This document shows, piece by piece, positions 1 to 7,327 of a stretch of DNA of 30,047 bases. The stretch's first letter is position 1. Each line of letters opens with the position of its first letter. Below the pieces are notes generated by a model that did not search any database, was not told where the DNA came from, and saw nothing but the letters and a program-made list of their open reading frames with translations. The stretch covers positions 1 through 30,047 of the IMG/VR virus record IMGVR_UViG_3300032322_002385, one strand, 5' to 3'. The translations under genes and the position numbers were made by a program. The DNA comes from a virus.

Positions 1-390
1 ACTGCACTGGCCATCCAACTGCCGGCCCGCTGTGTCACGGACGATTTCTCTTGTGATGTATACATTTTGTTTGACCACCTTTACTTTTTCAATTATCTTG
101 GTTTCAATCACAGTGTTGACCTGCTGTGATCGTTCTTCTGCGATTCTAACTCGTTGTTTCATTTCAGCTATCTGTTCACGATAACTTATGCCACCATAGA
201 AATAAGCGGCAATGACCAGGGCTACGATGCCTACCAACTCTGCGGGCAAACGGTACTGGCCCATGAGTGGTATCCACGCGACCAATTTGCTGGCCACATA
301 CAGGATCGCACCTGCCCCAAACAACAAGTATGTGATCCAGACAAATACGTTGTCAGGTACAAGTTGCAGGAGCCATTGTATTTGCCACAT
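1..390 (-). CDS. Two-TM phage membrane protein, i-spanin-like (partial, 3' end outside window)
   Basis: Open reading frame of 130 codons from an ATG at 390 that runs off the left edge without a stop. Residues about 15-38 and 50-68 are hydrophobic membrane segments. They are followed by a charged, heptad-like stretch (about 70-115) that probably forms a coiled coil. A membrane anchor plus coiled coil just downstream of a GH19 endolysin gene suggests an inner-membrane spanin or similar lysis accessory protein. Classical i-spanins have one N-terminal TM segment, so two is a departure. No lipobox or partner o-spanin is visible because the gene is cut. The 11-base gap from the amidinotransferase stop suggests co-transcription. 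The gene is real by its codon pattern; the spanin role is inference. Confidence 0.6.
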   Translation of the reverse strand, partial: MWQIQWLLQLVPDNVFVWITYLLFGAGAILYVASKLVAWIPLMGQYRLPAELVGIVALVIAAYFYGGISYREQIAEMKQRVRIAEERSQQVNTVIETKIIEKVKVVKQNVYITREIVRDTAGRQLDGQCS

Positions 391-401
391 AATATGTGTA
401 T

Positions 402-1463
402 TTAATCGTAAACTGTGATTTTAGGCTCGCCACGTTCTGGAAAAAGATCCTGGCATGCGCCGCGGCGACGTATGTCCAAGGTGATACAATGCATGCCCCC
501 GTCCCAGAATGTACGTGTTCTAAATGGCACCGAATGTGCAGTGATTCCTAATTTTTCCAAGTGACGAAAGACTGTTTGATTGTCTCCGGGAATTATTACA
601 TTTTTTTCATCTATTACCAAACAATTTACTTCAAAAAAAGTTTCAGTGTAATCGCCTATCCAGGTTTGTGCATGTTGGATTACATGAGTGCTAAATGCCT
701 GAGAATGTGCAAATCCAGGCAACCACCATTTACCATTGTGAGCAGGAGCCTGTGACTCACGAAACCCGCTGTGTGTGGAGAACTCTGGCCGAGTTATGTT
801 GATCAATTGCCAACCTGGAAAAGTTTTTTCATAATCCGAAAAATATTTGGTGCCTAAAATTATGCCATTGGCCAGCAAAGAGAAACATGAATCAACATGT
901 CCACCGTTAAACAACAGATGAATTCGATAATCTTTGAATTTTTCAGCAAAATGTTTTTTGAAACAATTTATTAAAAATTCTTTGGTTTGATTGTCATTCC
1001 ACACTAGATCAATATACAAGTCTTTTCCTGCTCGCACCATGCATGCCCCATTTAATGACAATTCTGGAGCCCAGAGCATAGAATCGATATTTCCGCCTTG
1101 CCGTTCATAATTGTCAAGGTGTTGTTTCCACGGACCAGCATGCGACGCATATCTTTTTGCATATAGAGTTTTACCAACAGTGACATAATAATCTCGAGGA
1201 CATATCTCAGGTTTCATCAACTGTTGGGTTGATGGATCTATATAATTATCAATGTGATCATAACAAGGTCTACACACCGTAACACCCAAGGATTCCAATT
1301 TGTGTTGTATAATTTTGAGATCCTGTTGCGTTCGTTCTGTCAAGTCTTGAAAGCAATCGCGCACCTCACCGGGCAAATGATTGTACCAGGATGCAGGATA
1401 CACATCTCCTAACCATACTTCCTCCAAGGGACTCCAGTTGGTATAACTGTTTATGACCGACAT
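402..1463 (-). CDS. Glycine/inosamine amidinotransferase-like enzyme (AGAT family)
   Basis: 353 aa, close to full length for the L-arginine:glycine amidinotransferase / StrB family, which moves an amidino group from arginine to an amine through a cysteine intermediate. The family landmarks appear in order: a PRD segment at 89-91 followed by TVG; RAGKD at 144-148; HVD at 189-191, with the catalytic His; and GGMHC at 322-326, with the catalytic Cys326, followed by a D-I-RRRG tail. The FDAAD segment that precedes RAG in AGAT reads L-N-G-A-C here (137-141), so acidic residues used by classical AGATs are not conserved. It may therefore act on another substrate, or as a hydrolase or dihydrolase. 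Its ATG shares one base with the endolysin stop (TGATG), so it sits inside the lysis operon. Family assignment is strong; the substrate is unknown. Confidence 0.82.
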   Translation of the reverse strand: MSVINSYTNWSPLEEVWLGDVYPASWYNHLPGEVRDCFQDLTERTQQDLKIIQHKLESLGVTVCRPCYDHIDNYIDPSTQQLMKPEICPRDYYVTVGKTLYAKRYASHAGPWKQHLDNYERQGGNIDSMLWAPELSLNGACMVRAGKDLYIDLVWNDNQTKEFLINCFKKHFAEKFKDYRIHLLFNGGHVDSCFSLLANGIILGTKYFSDYEKTFPGWQLINITRPEFSTHSGFRESQAPAHNGKWWLPGFAHSQAFSTHVIQHAQTWIGDYTETFFEVNCLVIDEKNVIIPGDNQTVFRHLEKLGITAHSVPFRTRTFWDGGMHCITLDIRRRGACQDLFPERGEPKITVYD

Positions 1464-2089
1464 CAGTGATTACCAAATACTTCCAGTGCATGAGCATAGT
1501 GTTTCATCCTATCCTCGAGTCCAATTGTACCACCGTTGATTCTTTTGGTCATGGTCAGGATGTCATTTGTGTCAGCGTACTGATTCAAGTTGTTGGTTTC
1601 CCAGAACCAGCAGGCACTTTGCACAGCACCTTCAAAGGTTTCCAAGTAAGCACTGGTTTCCTCCACTGGCGTTTCAATGCTGTCGGCAAAGTTTGAGTAG
1701 TTGTTTTTGCCTGTAAGCTGGATAAGGCCACGTCCGCAGTAACGATACCCATCGCCGCTCTCCTCAGGGCCATTGCCCATACGGTTGGCATAGATCCTGT
1801 TGGCTATGGCTTCGGCCTTGTTGGGCAGGCTGGCATATTGTTCTGCCAGGGCATCTGTGGGGAAATACTTGGGAAATATCTTGCGTAAACTTGCGGCACG
1901 ATAGTTGAGATTTTCTTTTAGGAACACAAAACCTCCCGACTCGTGAGCGCACTGTGCCAGGAAGGCAGCCACACGCTGTGGCGTGTCAATGCCGTAGTCA
2001 GGCAACAACTTGTTTAAGGCACTACACCACTGATCGATGTAGGAGTTTTTAGGTATTATCTGTGCTAGTTGTTCTCTAGTTATTTCCAT
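1463..2089 (-). CDS. Endolysin, GH19 chitinase-like lysozyme
   Basis: 208 aa from the ATG at 2089, which has an AGGA ribosome-binding site a few bases upstream. A longer reading to 2140 uses a rare start and adds residues unlike the family. The GH19 core is clear. A-H-E-S-G-G-F carries the probable catalytic Glu50, the second acidic residue is probably Glu60 in K-E-N-L-N-Y, and Y-C-G-R-G-L-I-Q-L-T-G is the family signature. These enzymes cleave the N-acetylmuramic acid-N-acetylglucosamine backbone of peptidoglycan at lysis. No signal peptide is seen, so a holin is presumably needed and is not in view. The gene leads a minus-strand run with the amidinotransferase and the spanin-like protein, and a late-promoter-like box lies 26 bases upstream. 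Confidence 0.9.
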   Translation of the reverse strand: MEITREQLAQIIPKNSYIDQWCSALNKLLPDYGIDTPQRVAAFLAQCAHESGGFVFLKENLNYRAASLRKIFPKYFPTDALAEQYASLPNKAEAIANRIYANRMGNGPEESGDGYRYCGRGLIQLTGKNNYSNFADSIETPVEETSAYLETFEGAVQSACWFWETNNLNQYADTNDILTMTKRINGGTIGLEDRMKHYAHALEVFGNH

Positions 2090-2115
2090 GATTGTGATCC
2101 TGATTAATATACGGG

Positions 2116-2123
2116 TATTTATT
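2116..2123 (-). promoter_or_regulatory. Candidate T4-type late promoter (AATAAATA) for the lysis genes
   Basis: Read on the minus strand this is AATAAATA, matching the NATAAATA late-promoter core of T4-like phages. It sits 26 bases before the endolysin ATG, a usual distance for a late leader, in the divergent gap between the endolysin and the plus-strand gene at 2141. A late promoter suits a lysis gene. The 7-base core also occurs by chance in AT-rich DNA, so this is a candidate only. Confidence 0.4.
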
Positions 2124-2140
2124 ACAAAATAAGTACACAC

Positions 2141-3445
2141 ATGAATGTATTAATTCTTACTCCAGATGCCGTAGGCAGCACTTTATTGCAACGTTTGATA
2201 ACAATTTACATGCAGTTCCATCACTATGATCGCCCGGTGATCAATCTGCACGAACTCACCAACGGACTGGTACGATATCATAATGATCATTTTGGTCACG
2301 ACGTGTTGGGCAAGAAAGCTGATAAATGGGGCTACTATCAATCACTTGGTGAAATTACAGAATTACTGCATTCTGTAGACCATTATAAAACATCAAGACT
2401 AGCTCATTATCATATCAGAGCTCGAGCAGATACCATAGCCGATCAAGTTCCATTTTACAAATACTTGAATGATAATTTTTACATAATTAGTTGTCGCCGC
2501 CACAACATATTTGAGCATGCACTGAGTTGGTGTCTCAACAAGGTTACCAAAAAACTCAATGTATACAGTGGCACAGAAAAAATTGACACTTTTTTTGACA
2601 TGTACCGCAACGGTATTGAACTGGACCCCAACAGCCTGCTTCAAACACTGAACGCCTACAAGGACTACATCAAGTGGTGCAATGATCATTTTGATGTGGC
2701 CAATTATTTTTTTTACGAAGAACACTTACCCAACATTGAAAAATATATTTTGAACCTGCCAATTTTTGCACAACAACCTCAACAGTTGACCTGGCATGAC
2801 AACTTTGGCATACAATTTAACAAGTGGAACATGTGTCATTATGTCAGCAGTGATCTAGGAACCTTGGCATTAGACAAACCTGAAACATTTGCACAGTTGG
2901 CTGATCAAGCACGAACCTACATATTAGGCAATGCAGATCACGTACTAATCTCTGACTACAAGAATGTGCGCGAACCTACATGGCCAGTGGTCAACACCAT
3001 GGAAGATTATGAAAGTTTGCCCCAACACATCAAGGATGAAGTTGAACAAAAACATGGAATAAGTGTTGGCACCAACACCAGCTTGATCAGCCATACAGAA
3101 TTAAACAAATCTTTGATCGAACTATTGCCCAAGGAACATCAAGAGTTCCTGCAACATAATCAAGAGACTTATGATCAAAGCATCAAAAGCATTCATCAAA
3201 TGGTCACCAATGGAATCATAGTCAGCGACCCTCCAATCAAAAAACAAACCCTTGCAGAAAAAAAGCACATAATCAAAAACTATCAACATCTGTTGACTGT
3301 TTACAATCAATGGATTGAACAAAATCCAGATCTGGGTCGTCCTTTAGACAATGATACCCTGGATCAGTTTGCCGATCTAGAACGAGCCAGATGGAATCCT
3401 GCTACTACAGCAATAGCAGTATCTGATCGACCAGACTTTGACTAG
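2141..3445 (+). CDS. Sulfotransferase-like phage protein
   Basis: 434 aa, one of only three plus-strand genes here. The N-terminus has a hydrophobic strand and then V-G-S-T-L-L-Q-R (11-18), resembling the 5'-phosphosulfate-binding loop of PAPS-dependent sulfotransferases. Further on, I-S-C-R-R-H-N-I-F-E-H-A-L-S-W resembles the 3'-phosphate-binding Arg/Ser motif, and F-Y-E-E-H-L-P-N-I-E matches the usual downstream segment. The C-terminal half is rich in Asn and Gln and not recognised. Two shorter sulfotransferase-like proteins lie at 5368-6012 and 6692-7327. The 3' end overlaps the opposing SGNH gene by 41 bases. The acceptor is unknown, and loss of sulfotransferase activity cannot be excluded. 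Confidence 0.6.
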   Translation: MNVLILTPDAVGSTLLQRLITIYMQFHHYDRPVINLHELTNGLVRYHNDHFGHDVLGKKADKWGYYQSLGEITELLHSVDHYKTSRLAHYHIRARADTIADQVPFYKYLNDNFYIISCRRHNIFEHALSWCLNKVTKKLNVYSGTEKIDTFFDMYRNGIELDPNSLLQTLNAYKDYIKWCNDHFDVANYFFYEEHLPNIEKYILNLPIFAQQPQQLTWHDNFGIQFNKWNMCHYVSSDLGTLALDKPETFAQLADQARTYILGNADHVLISDYKNVREPTWPVVNTMEDYESLPQHIKDEVEQKHGISVGTNTSLISHTELNKSLIELLPKEHQEFLQHNQETYDQSIKSIHQMVTNGIIVSDPPIKKQTLAEKKHIIKNYQHLLTVYNQWIEQNPDLGRPLDNDTLDQFADLERARWNPATTAIAVSDRPDFD

Positions 3446-4262
3446 TAAGGATGTCATAATGATGCCCATCACGAGCTAGATCTAACATTTTGATTTCCGG
3501 AATTATCAGGCCTTGCGCTTTAGATTCTACAACACCTTTGAATGCTCTAGGAACAAAATTTGGAATAAAAGTGTGTATGATTTTGGTATTGCAATCATTG
3601 GATTTTACCACTTGGTAGATATTGTGCAGAATGTTTTCAATGTCTTCTTCGTCGGAACAGTTGTCTTCCTGTAACCTTCTCAATTCATCTTGCGTATATG
3701 AATCGTTCCATCCGCCGTGTACAGAATCAATTTTATCTTGTATTTTTTGTGGCAACATGTGGCGATTCTGTCTGGTGCAACTAGGCCAACTATCATCACG
3801 TATGCTATTGTAAAAACTTTGCCAATGTTGATCCAATGCCGTTTGCAGATTTTCTTCGCGACGATGCACATAACTCCACTGTATTATCATGTTTTTGGGC
3901 TGAATTTGTTTTAGAATATCTATAGATATTCTGGCTATCCAGTCATTGCTGGCGCCATCCATGCTGACATTCATCGTGCGCAACCCTGTGTGGTGATGTA
4001 GTAGATAAGGCCAGGTATGTGACACTGGACTTCCTAGACCCACGGTAAAGCTGTCGCCCACACACCAGATAGCGTTTTGTAGTTCACTCAAGGTTGTGGG
4101 CCATTCTTGATCCCTGTAACCACGACTGTTGTAGTTGTAGGTTATGTCATGGGGATACGATGCAAAATGTTTTTTATCTAAGCATTGTTCTGGACCATCT
4201 AATCCACTGTACAGGCAACGTTGATTCACACGGGTGATCAGTATAAAATTGGGCAGTATCAT
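3405..4262 (-). CDS. SGNH/GDSL-hydrolase-like protein
   Basis: 285 aa. Block I is V-G-D-S-F-T-V-G with nucleophile Ser71, block III-like residues are G-A-S-N-D (Asn106), and a C-terminal D-G-H-H (265-268) fits the Asp-x-x-His of the SGNH fold. Such enzymes are esterases, acetylhydrolases or lipases, and many in glycan loci add or remove acetyl groups. No signal peptide is evident, so it may act in the cytoplasm on a glycan precursor. The start codon overlaps the stop of the preceding small (frameshifted) gene as ATGA, placing it last in the 8289-to-3405 operon. Its 3' end overlaps the plus-strand sulfotransferase-like gene by 41 bases. Substrate unknown. Confidence 0.7.
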   Translation of the reverse strand: MILPNFILITRVNQRCLYSGLDGPEQCLDKKHFASYPHDITYNYNSRGYRDQEWPTTLSELQNAIWCVGDSFTVGLGSPVSHTWPYLLHHHTGLRTMNVSMDGASNDWIARISIDILKQIQPKNMIIQWSYVHRREENLQTALDQHWQSFYNSIRDDSWPSCTRQNRHMLPQKIQDKIDSVHGGWNDSYTQDELRRLQEDNCSDEEDIENILHNIYQVVKSNDCNTKIIHTFIPNFVPRAFKGVVESKAQGLIIPEIKMLDLARDGHHYDILTSQSLVDQILLLL

Positions 4263-4478
4263 ATGCTTCCGTCAATGGTAGCCGTGTTGTTGGCAATGGT
4301 CATGTAGCCATGACAACAGAGATTCCACTTTTCTATTCCGTTTCCACAGTGACTTGGTCATGCACAGGGGACAATATGTTAACGTGTTTGACCAGGTGTT
4401 GCTGCCCGTTTTCAAACACACGCCAGACCAGCCCGATCCATTGTGGCTATGGTTGAATCTTATGTGATAGGTGTTCAC
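4259..4478 (-). pseudogene. Conserved small phage protein broken by two -1 frameshifts
   Basis: Three frames must be joined to read one protein. It starts at a GTG (4478) as N-T-Y-H-I-R-F-N, moves to V-W-R-V-F-E-N-G-Q-Q-H-L-V-K-H-V, then to E-K-W-N-L-C-C-H-G-Y-M-T-I. It ends at a TGA that overlaps the SGNH gene start as ATGA (4259-4262). I recognise Y-H-I-R-F-N, W-R-V-F-E-N-G and W-N-x-C-C-x-G-Y-M as consecutive parts of a small conserved hypothetical protein of T4-like cyanophages. Both breaks fall at G runs where one extra G would restore the frame (CGGG and CGG). Sequencing or assembly indels are the simplest reading. A real decayed gene is possible, and no canonical slippery heptamer is present. 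Confidence 0.65.
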
Positions 4479-4554
4479 GGTATTCTTTCAACGCTCGTTG
4501 TGTAAATGTGTAATCGTCTTCGTAGTTGTTGAGACTATTCCAAGCCCATTTCAC
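4447..4554 (-). CDS. Possible 35-residue phage protein
   Basis: Short frame starting at GTG 4554 as K-W-A-W-N-S-L-N-N-Y-E-D-D-Y and continuing with T-Q-R-A-L-K-E-Y-R-E-H-L. The composition looks like a small acidic-basic helical phage protein, not an antisense shadow. It overlaps the kinase/nucleotidyltransferase stop by about 20 bases and the following frameshifted gene by 32 bases. No strong ribosome-binding site is seen, and translational coupling would be needed. Real gene status is uncertain. Confidence 0.35.
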   Translation of the reverse strand: MKWAWNSLNNYEDDYTFTQRALKEYREHLSHKIQP

Positions 4555-5371
4555 GACGGATTTTAGTTGCTGATATACTGTGTGTAGCATCGTCAAAGGT
4601 CTCCTGTTCAATCTTGTAACCCACATCACGGCCATATGTTATATTCACAATATTGGGCACTACCTGTATTTCGTACTGTCCTTGAAATACCGGATCCAAG
4701 TCTCTGCGTATATAACTCTTGACCTGCTCAATAGCAAATGGATTTGATCCTTGCCAGCCCTGGCAATCGCGTATTTGTATAACCACCTGGCCTGTTTTGG
4801 CAATAGCACGTTCAAACAAAGCTCTGTGGCCAGCGTGCCAAGGTTGCCAACGACCCAGCATCTGCACAGTTTCCTTTTGCCAGTCAAAGCTAGGACGTCT
4901 GCGCTGGTCGATGATGTGGCTTCCTATGAATTCTGCCCATTTTTCAGCGTCTTTTTCTGTGACACGGAAGTCATACACTTCGGGAGGCACAAACATCTTG
5001 TTGGTGTCTTCAAATCGTCCCTCTTCAATGGTGTCCATCCATATGGTCCAGTCGGCCTTGAAGTTGTTACGCATTTCGGGTATGGGTGCCACAAAGTCAC
5101 AGATCACATAGTCGGTGTTGGTGGCCAAGGCAAACTCCAGCATGCGCAGACTTTGACGTATGCGTCCTTCCTTTGAAAAGTCCCAGTCGTTGTACTTGCG
5201 ACGCACATCGTCGGCATTGAACCAGGTCACTTCGGCATTGAACCCAGTGATGGGCAACATTTCTCCAAAGTCGGCTCTTGTTGCGTGAGTTTCTAAATAC
5301 TTTTTGAGTGCTTCGGCCAAGTAAGTTTTGCCACTGCCCGGCAAGCCCATGATCAAGATACGTTGTTTCAT
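4535..5371 (-). CDS. APS-kinase-like P-loop kinase fused to a GRFQPxHxGH nucleotidyltransferase
   Basis: 278 aa from ATG 5371, with AAAGGA upstream and an ATGA overlap with the preceding stop. A start at 5431 would add 20 unrelated residues. Domain 1 (about 1-160) has Walker A G-L-P-G-S-G-K-T (9-16) and then F-N-A-D-D-V-R with D-F-S-K-E-G-R-I-R, the APS-kinase/CysC pattern. Domain 2 (about 168-278) has G-R-W-Q-P-W-H-A-G-H (173-182) and I-S-A-T-K-I-R (266-272), the HxGH and ISxTxxR signatures of adenylyl- or cytidylyltransferases such as NMNAT. It therefore probably phosphorylates one small molecule and nucleotidylates another, or the same one. The sulfotransferase-like neighbours suggest activated-sulfate or nucleotide-sugar chemistry. 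An NAD-salvage role (NadR-like) is the main alternative. Confidence 0.75.
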   Translation of the reverse strand: MKQRILIMGLPGSGKTYLAEALKKYLETHATRADFGEMLPITGFNAEVTWFNADDVRRKYNDWDFSKEGRIRQSLRMLEFALATNTDYVICDFVAPIPEMRNNFKADWTIWMDTIEEGRFEDTNKMFVPPEVYDFRVTEKDAEKWAEFIGSHIIDQRRRPSFDWQKETVQMLGRWQPWHAGHRALFERAIAKTGQVVIQIRDCQGWQGSNPFAIEQVKSYIRRDLDPVFQGQYEIQVVPNIVNITYGRDVGYKIEQETFDDATHSISATKIRREMGLE

Positions 5372-6012
5372 TGTGTGTTCCTTTGAAAGTTTTTGGTTAG
5401 TTTGACAGTTTTCATCAACTTGTCGGTCCAATGATGTTCCACTGGTTGGATATATTTTTTGTTTGTGTTGTCCTGGAGAATTTCTTCAAGTCTGGCGTCA
5501 CTGTAGGCAATAGGAAATTCCAGTGTTTTACTTATTTGTCGTAGATAGGCACCTCGATATAAATGCAACAACTCATAACTTAGATAAACAGGATTCCAGG
5601 ATTCTAGTTTTTGGTACTCGTCCTGGGCCATCTCAAAGGTTGACTGGCCTCGTACTCGAGATTCTTGATGTCCTAGGATGTTTTGATCTCGGCCAAGGAT
5701 GGCGATTTTGACACGTAGGCCGCAACCCATGGCCTGTGCCGCAAAGTCCACAATGTTGGGTATGGCCCAACGAGTATCGTCAATGTAAGGACAACTGATG
5801 CTGGTCACATAGTAATCTTTTTTAGACCAATCACGTGTTTTTAGCAGTTCTGGATCTCGCCAACACGCAGCAAAAGGTTCCTGATCGTGTGGGATCCAGT
5901 ATTTGTCCAGCAGAGCTGTCCATCCAGCAACCTCTGGATGCAAGGCAAATATCTTGCTCCACATGTGATTGCCTGATCCCTGCGGACCTGTAAAGATCAA
6001 TAGTTGTTTCAT
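5368..6012 (-). CDS. Sulfotransferase-like protein
   Basis: 214 aa. It opens with M-K-Q-L-L-I-F-T-G-P-Q-G-S-G-N-H, a strand plus P-loop-like segment in the place of the sulfotransferase 5'-phosphosulfate loop. A later K-I-A-I-L-G-R-D-Q-N-I-L-G-H-Q resembles the 3'-phosphate-binding motif with Arg. It shares this architecture with the protein at 6692-7327, which suggests an old duplication. Its stop overlaps the kinase start (ATGA) and its start overlaps the oxygenase-like gene, so all three should be co-translated. The G-S-G-N loop could also bind ATP, so a small P-loop kinase is the alternative. Acceptor unknown. Confidence 0.55.
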   Translation of the reverse strand: MKQLLIFTGPQGSGNHMWSKIFALHPEVAGWTALLDKYWIPHDQEPFAACWRDPELLKTRDWSKKDYYVTSISCPYIDDTRWAIPNIVDFAAQAMGCGLRVKIAILGRDQNILGHQESRVRGQSTFEMAQDEYQKLESWNPVYLSYELLHLYRGAYLRQISKTLEFPIAYSDARLEEILQDNTNKKYIQPVEHHWTDKLMKTVKLTKNFQRNTQ

Positions 6013-6695
6013 ACTGGATATCTAGACGATGGTGAGGCCGCGGCCAGCATTTGACGAGTTTTTTCTGTTTTAAGTCCTGTGACCTGTAACACTGGACGCA
6101 TGTAACGACTAGCATTGGCAGTGGCATGTGGAACATTGGCCCAGTCAAATATGTGACAGTCACCGGCCTGCCAATGTGAATAAGTGTTGGTACCATATAG
6201 ATAAAATTGTCCTGGTTGCCAATCAGTCAACATGATAGTCATGCGTATGATACGTTCTGGATCGTCAGGACAACGTTCATATAATTTGTCTATGTGTAGA
6301 TTGAACATTTGCCCAGGTTGTTGATAATGCATGCGTATCTTGGCATCTTCGATACCAAAATACTCACTCATACGGGTTAGTGTTGGGTACGGGCTGATAT
6401 CAAATACAGCATCGGTTAATTCAAGATCAACAGGGGCTCCAGTCGTGCGTAAATCATTTTCTTCCTGGGCCAACATAGGACTAACTGTATCGTCGTCATT
6501 GCCGTAAAATTTACGTGTGGCCCAAGTTATAGGTCGACCATGTGCCGGGGCAACTTCCTCTGCCCAATCTCCCACAAAGCGACCCAGGACTTGAAACCAC
6601 TCGCCAGGCTGGTCTCGTCGAGAATTATCAAAATGATAACGGCTGTGATCAACACACCACTGCCAACTGCTGTCATAGTCTGCTGGATTTTTCAT
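6009..6695 (-). CDS. 2OG-Fe(II) oxygenase / aspartyl-hydroxylase-like cupin
   Basis: 228 aa. The double-stranded beta-helix iron site is visible: H134-x-D136 in L-H-I-D-K, a distal His190 in V-P-H-A-T-A-N, and an Arg near 200 in M-R-P-V-L-Q-V-T-G that would bind 2-oxoglutarate. The G-Q-F-Y-L-Y-G and W-Q-A-G-D segments fit strands before the distal His. Such proteins hydroxylate or otherwise oxidise amino acids, peptides or small molecules and are frequent in T4-like phages. It lies between two sulfotransferase-like genes with 4-base overlaps on both sides, so it probably belongs to the same modification pathway. Substrate unknown. Confidence 0.75.
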   Translation of the reverse strand: MKNPADYDSSWQWCVDHSRYHFDNSRRDQPGEWFQVLGRFVGDWAEEVAPAHGRPITWATRKFYGNDDDTVSPMLAQEENDLRTTGAPVDLELTDAVFDISPYPTLTRMSEYFGIEDAKIRMHYQQPGQMFNLHIDKLYERCPDDPERIIRMTIMLTDWQPGQFYLYGTNTYSHWQAGDCHIFDWANVPHATANASRYMRPVLQVTGLKTEKTRQMLAAASPSSRYPV

Positions 6696-7327
6696 TGCAT
6701 CTTTCCTTGAAATACTCGCACATAAACATCACTGTCAGGATAGTCCTGATGGTGTGAGTCTGGCGGAGGTGCGATCCTTAAGGTGTCGCACAGGTGTCTG
6801 TTGTTCAAACACATGACTGTGGCCGACTTATTTAATGCAGAGATCATGTCCTGATTCTGCTCCGTGATCCTGCGATGCATCCAGTTCAAGTCTTTGTAAT
6901 ACTCTGCATAGTCAGGATAGGTGATGCCAAAGTGGCCACACCGGACCCACCACCCTAAACAGGCATCATTTGGGCGGTAAACGGTGACTACAGGGCAGTC
7001 GGGCCAGTGTGTTCTGAGAAAGTCCGTGTGATGACAAAACACATGACTTTTAACAATTCGTACTCCTGTTCCACTGAATGGACGATCAAATTCTGCTTCA
7101 CACTCTTCGCGTGTCAGCTGGTCCAGCCGATCAAAATTTTTGCCAAACTCCATGCCAGGATCATAATAAGCACCCAGGTGCATGAGCTCGCGTTGGCCCC
7201 AGGCTTCGTGATAATAGGTTCGTTCATCTGAGTAATCACTCCTGTCAATGTCAGGACTGTAATAAATGTTTTTTACCACCGAGCTCCATTTGGAGCCTGG
7301 TGCACCTGCTACAAAAATATATTTCAA
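6692..7327 (-). CDS. Sulfotransferase-like protein with TTG start
   Basis: About 211 aa. I prefer the TTG at 7327. It overlaps the preceding TctC stop as TTGA, and it gives M-K-Y-I-F-V-A-G-A-P-G-S-K-W-S-S, which aligns from the first residue with M-K-Q-L-L-I-F-T-G-P-Q-G-S of the paralogue at 5368-6012. A GTG at 7360 would add 11 residues. The loop G-A-P-G-S-K-W-S is at the donor-binding position. V-K-S-H-V-F-C-H-H and V-V-T-V-Y-R-P-N-D-A-C-L-G-W resemble the central and 3'-phosphate motifs. Second member of the sulfotransferase-like pair flanking the oxygenase-like gene. Confidence 0.55.
   Translation of the reverse strand: MKYIFVAGAPGSKWSSVVKNIYYSPDIDRSDYSDERTYYHEAWGQRELMHLGAYYDPGMEFGKNFDRLDQLTREECEAEFDRPFSGTGVRIVKSHVFCHHTDFLRTHWPDCPVVTVYRPNDACLGWWVRCGHFGITYPDYAEYYKDLNWMHRRITEQNQDMISALNKSATVMCLNNRHLCDTLRIAPPPDSHHQDYPDSDVYVRVFQGKMQ

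Noticed and set aside
4259-4478. Programmed -1 ribosomal frameshifting as the explanation for the split gene
   Set aside because: No canonical X-XXY-YYZ slippery site at either break, and two successive shifts in a small gene are unlikely; missing G bases explain both.
4719-5176. Plus-strand open frames opposite the kinase/nucleotidyltransferase gene
   Set aside because: They lie antisense to a strongly supported gene and their translations show no known motif or ribosome-binding site.
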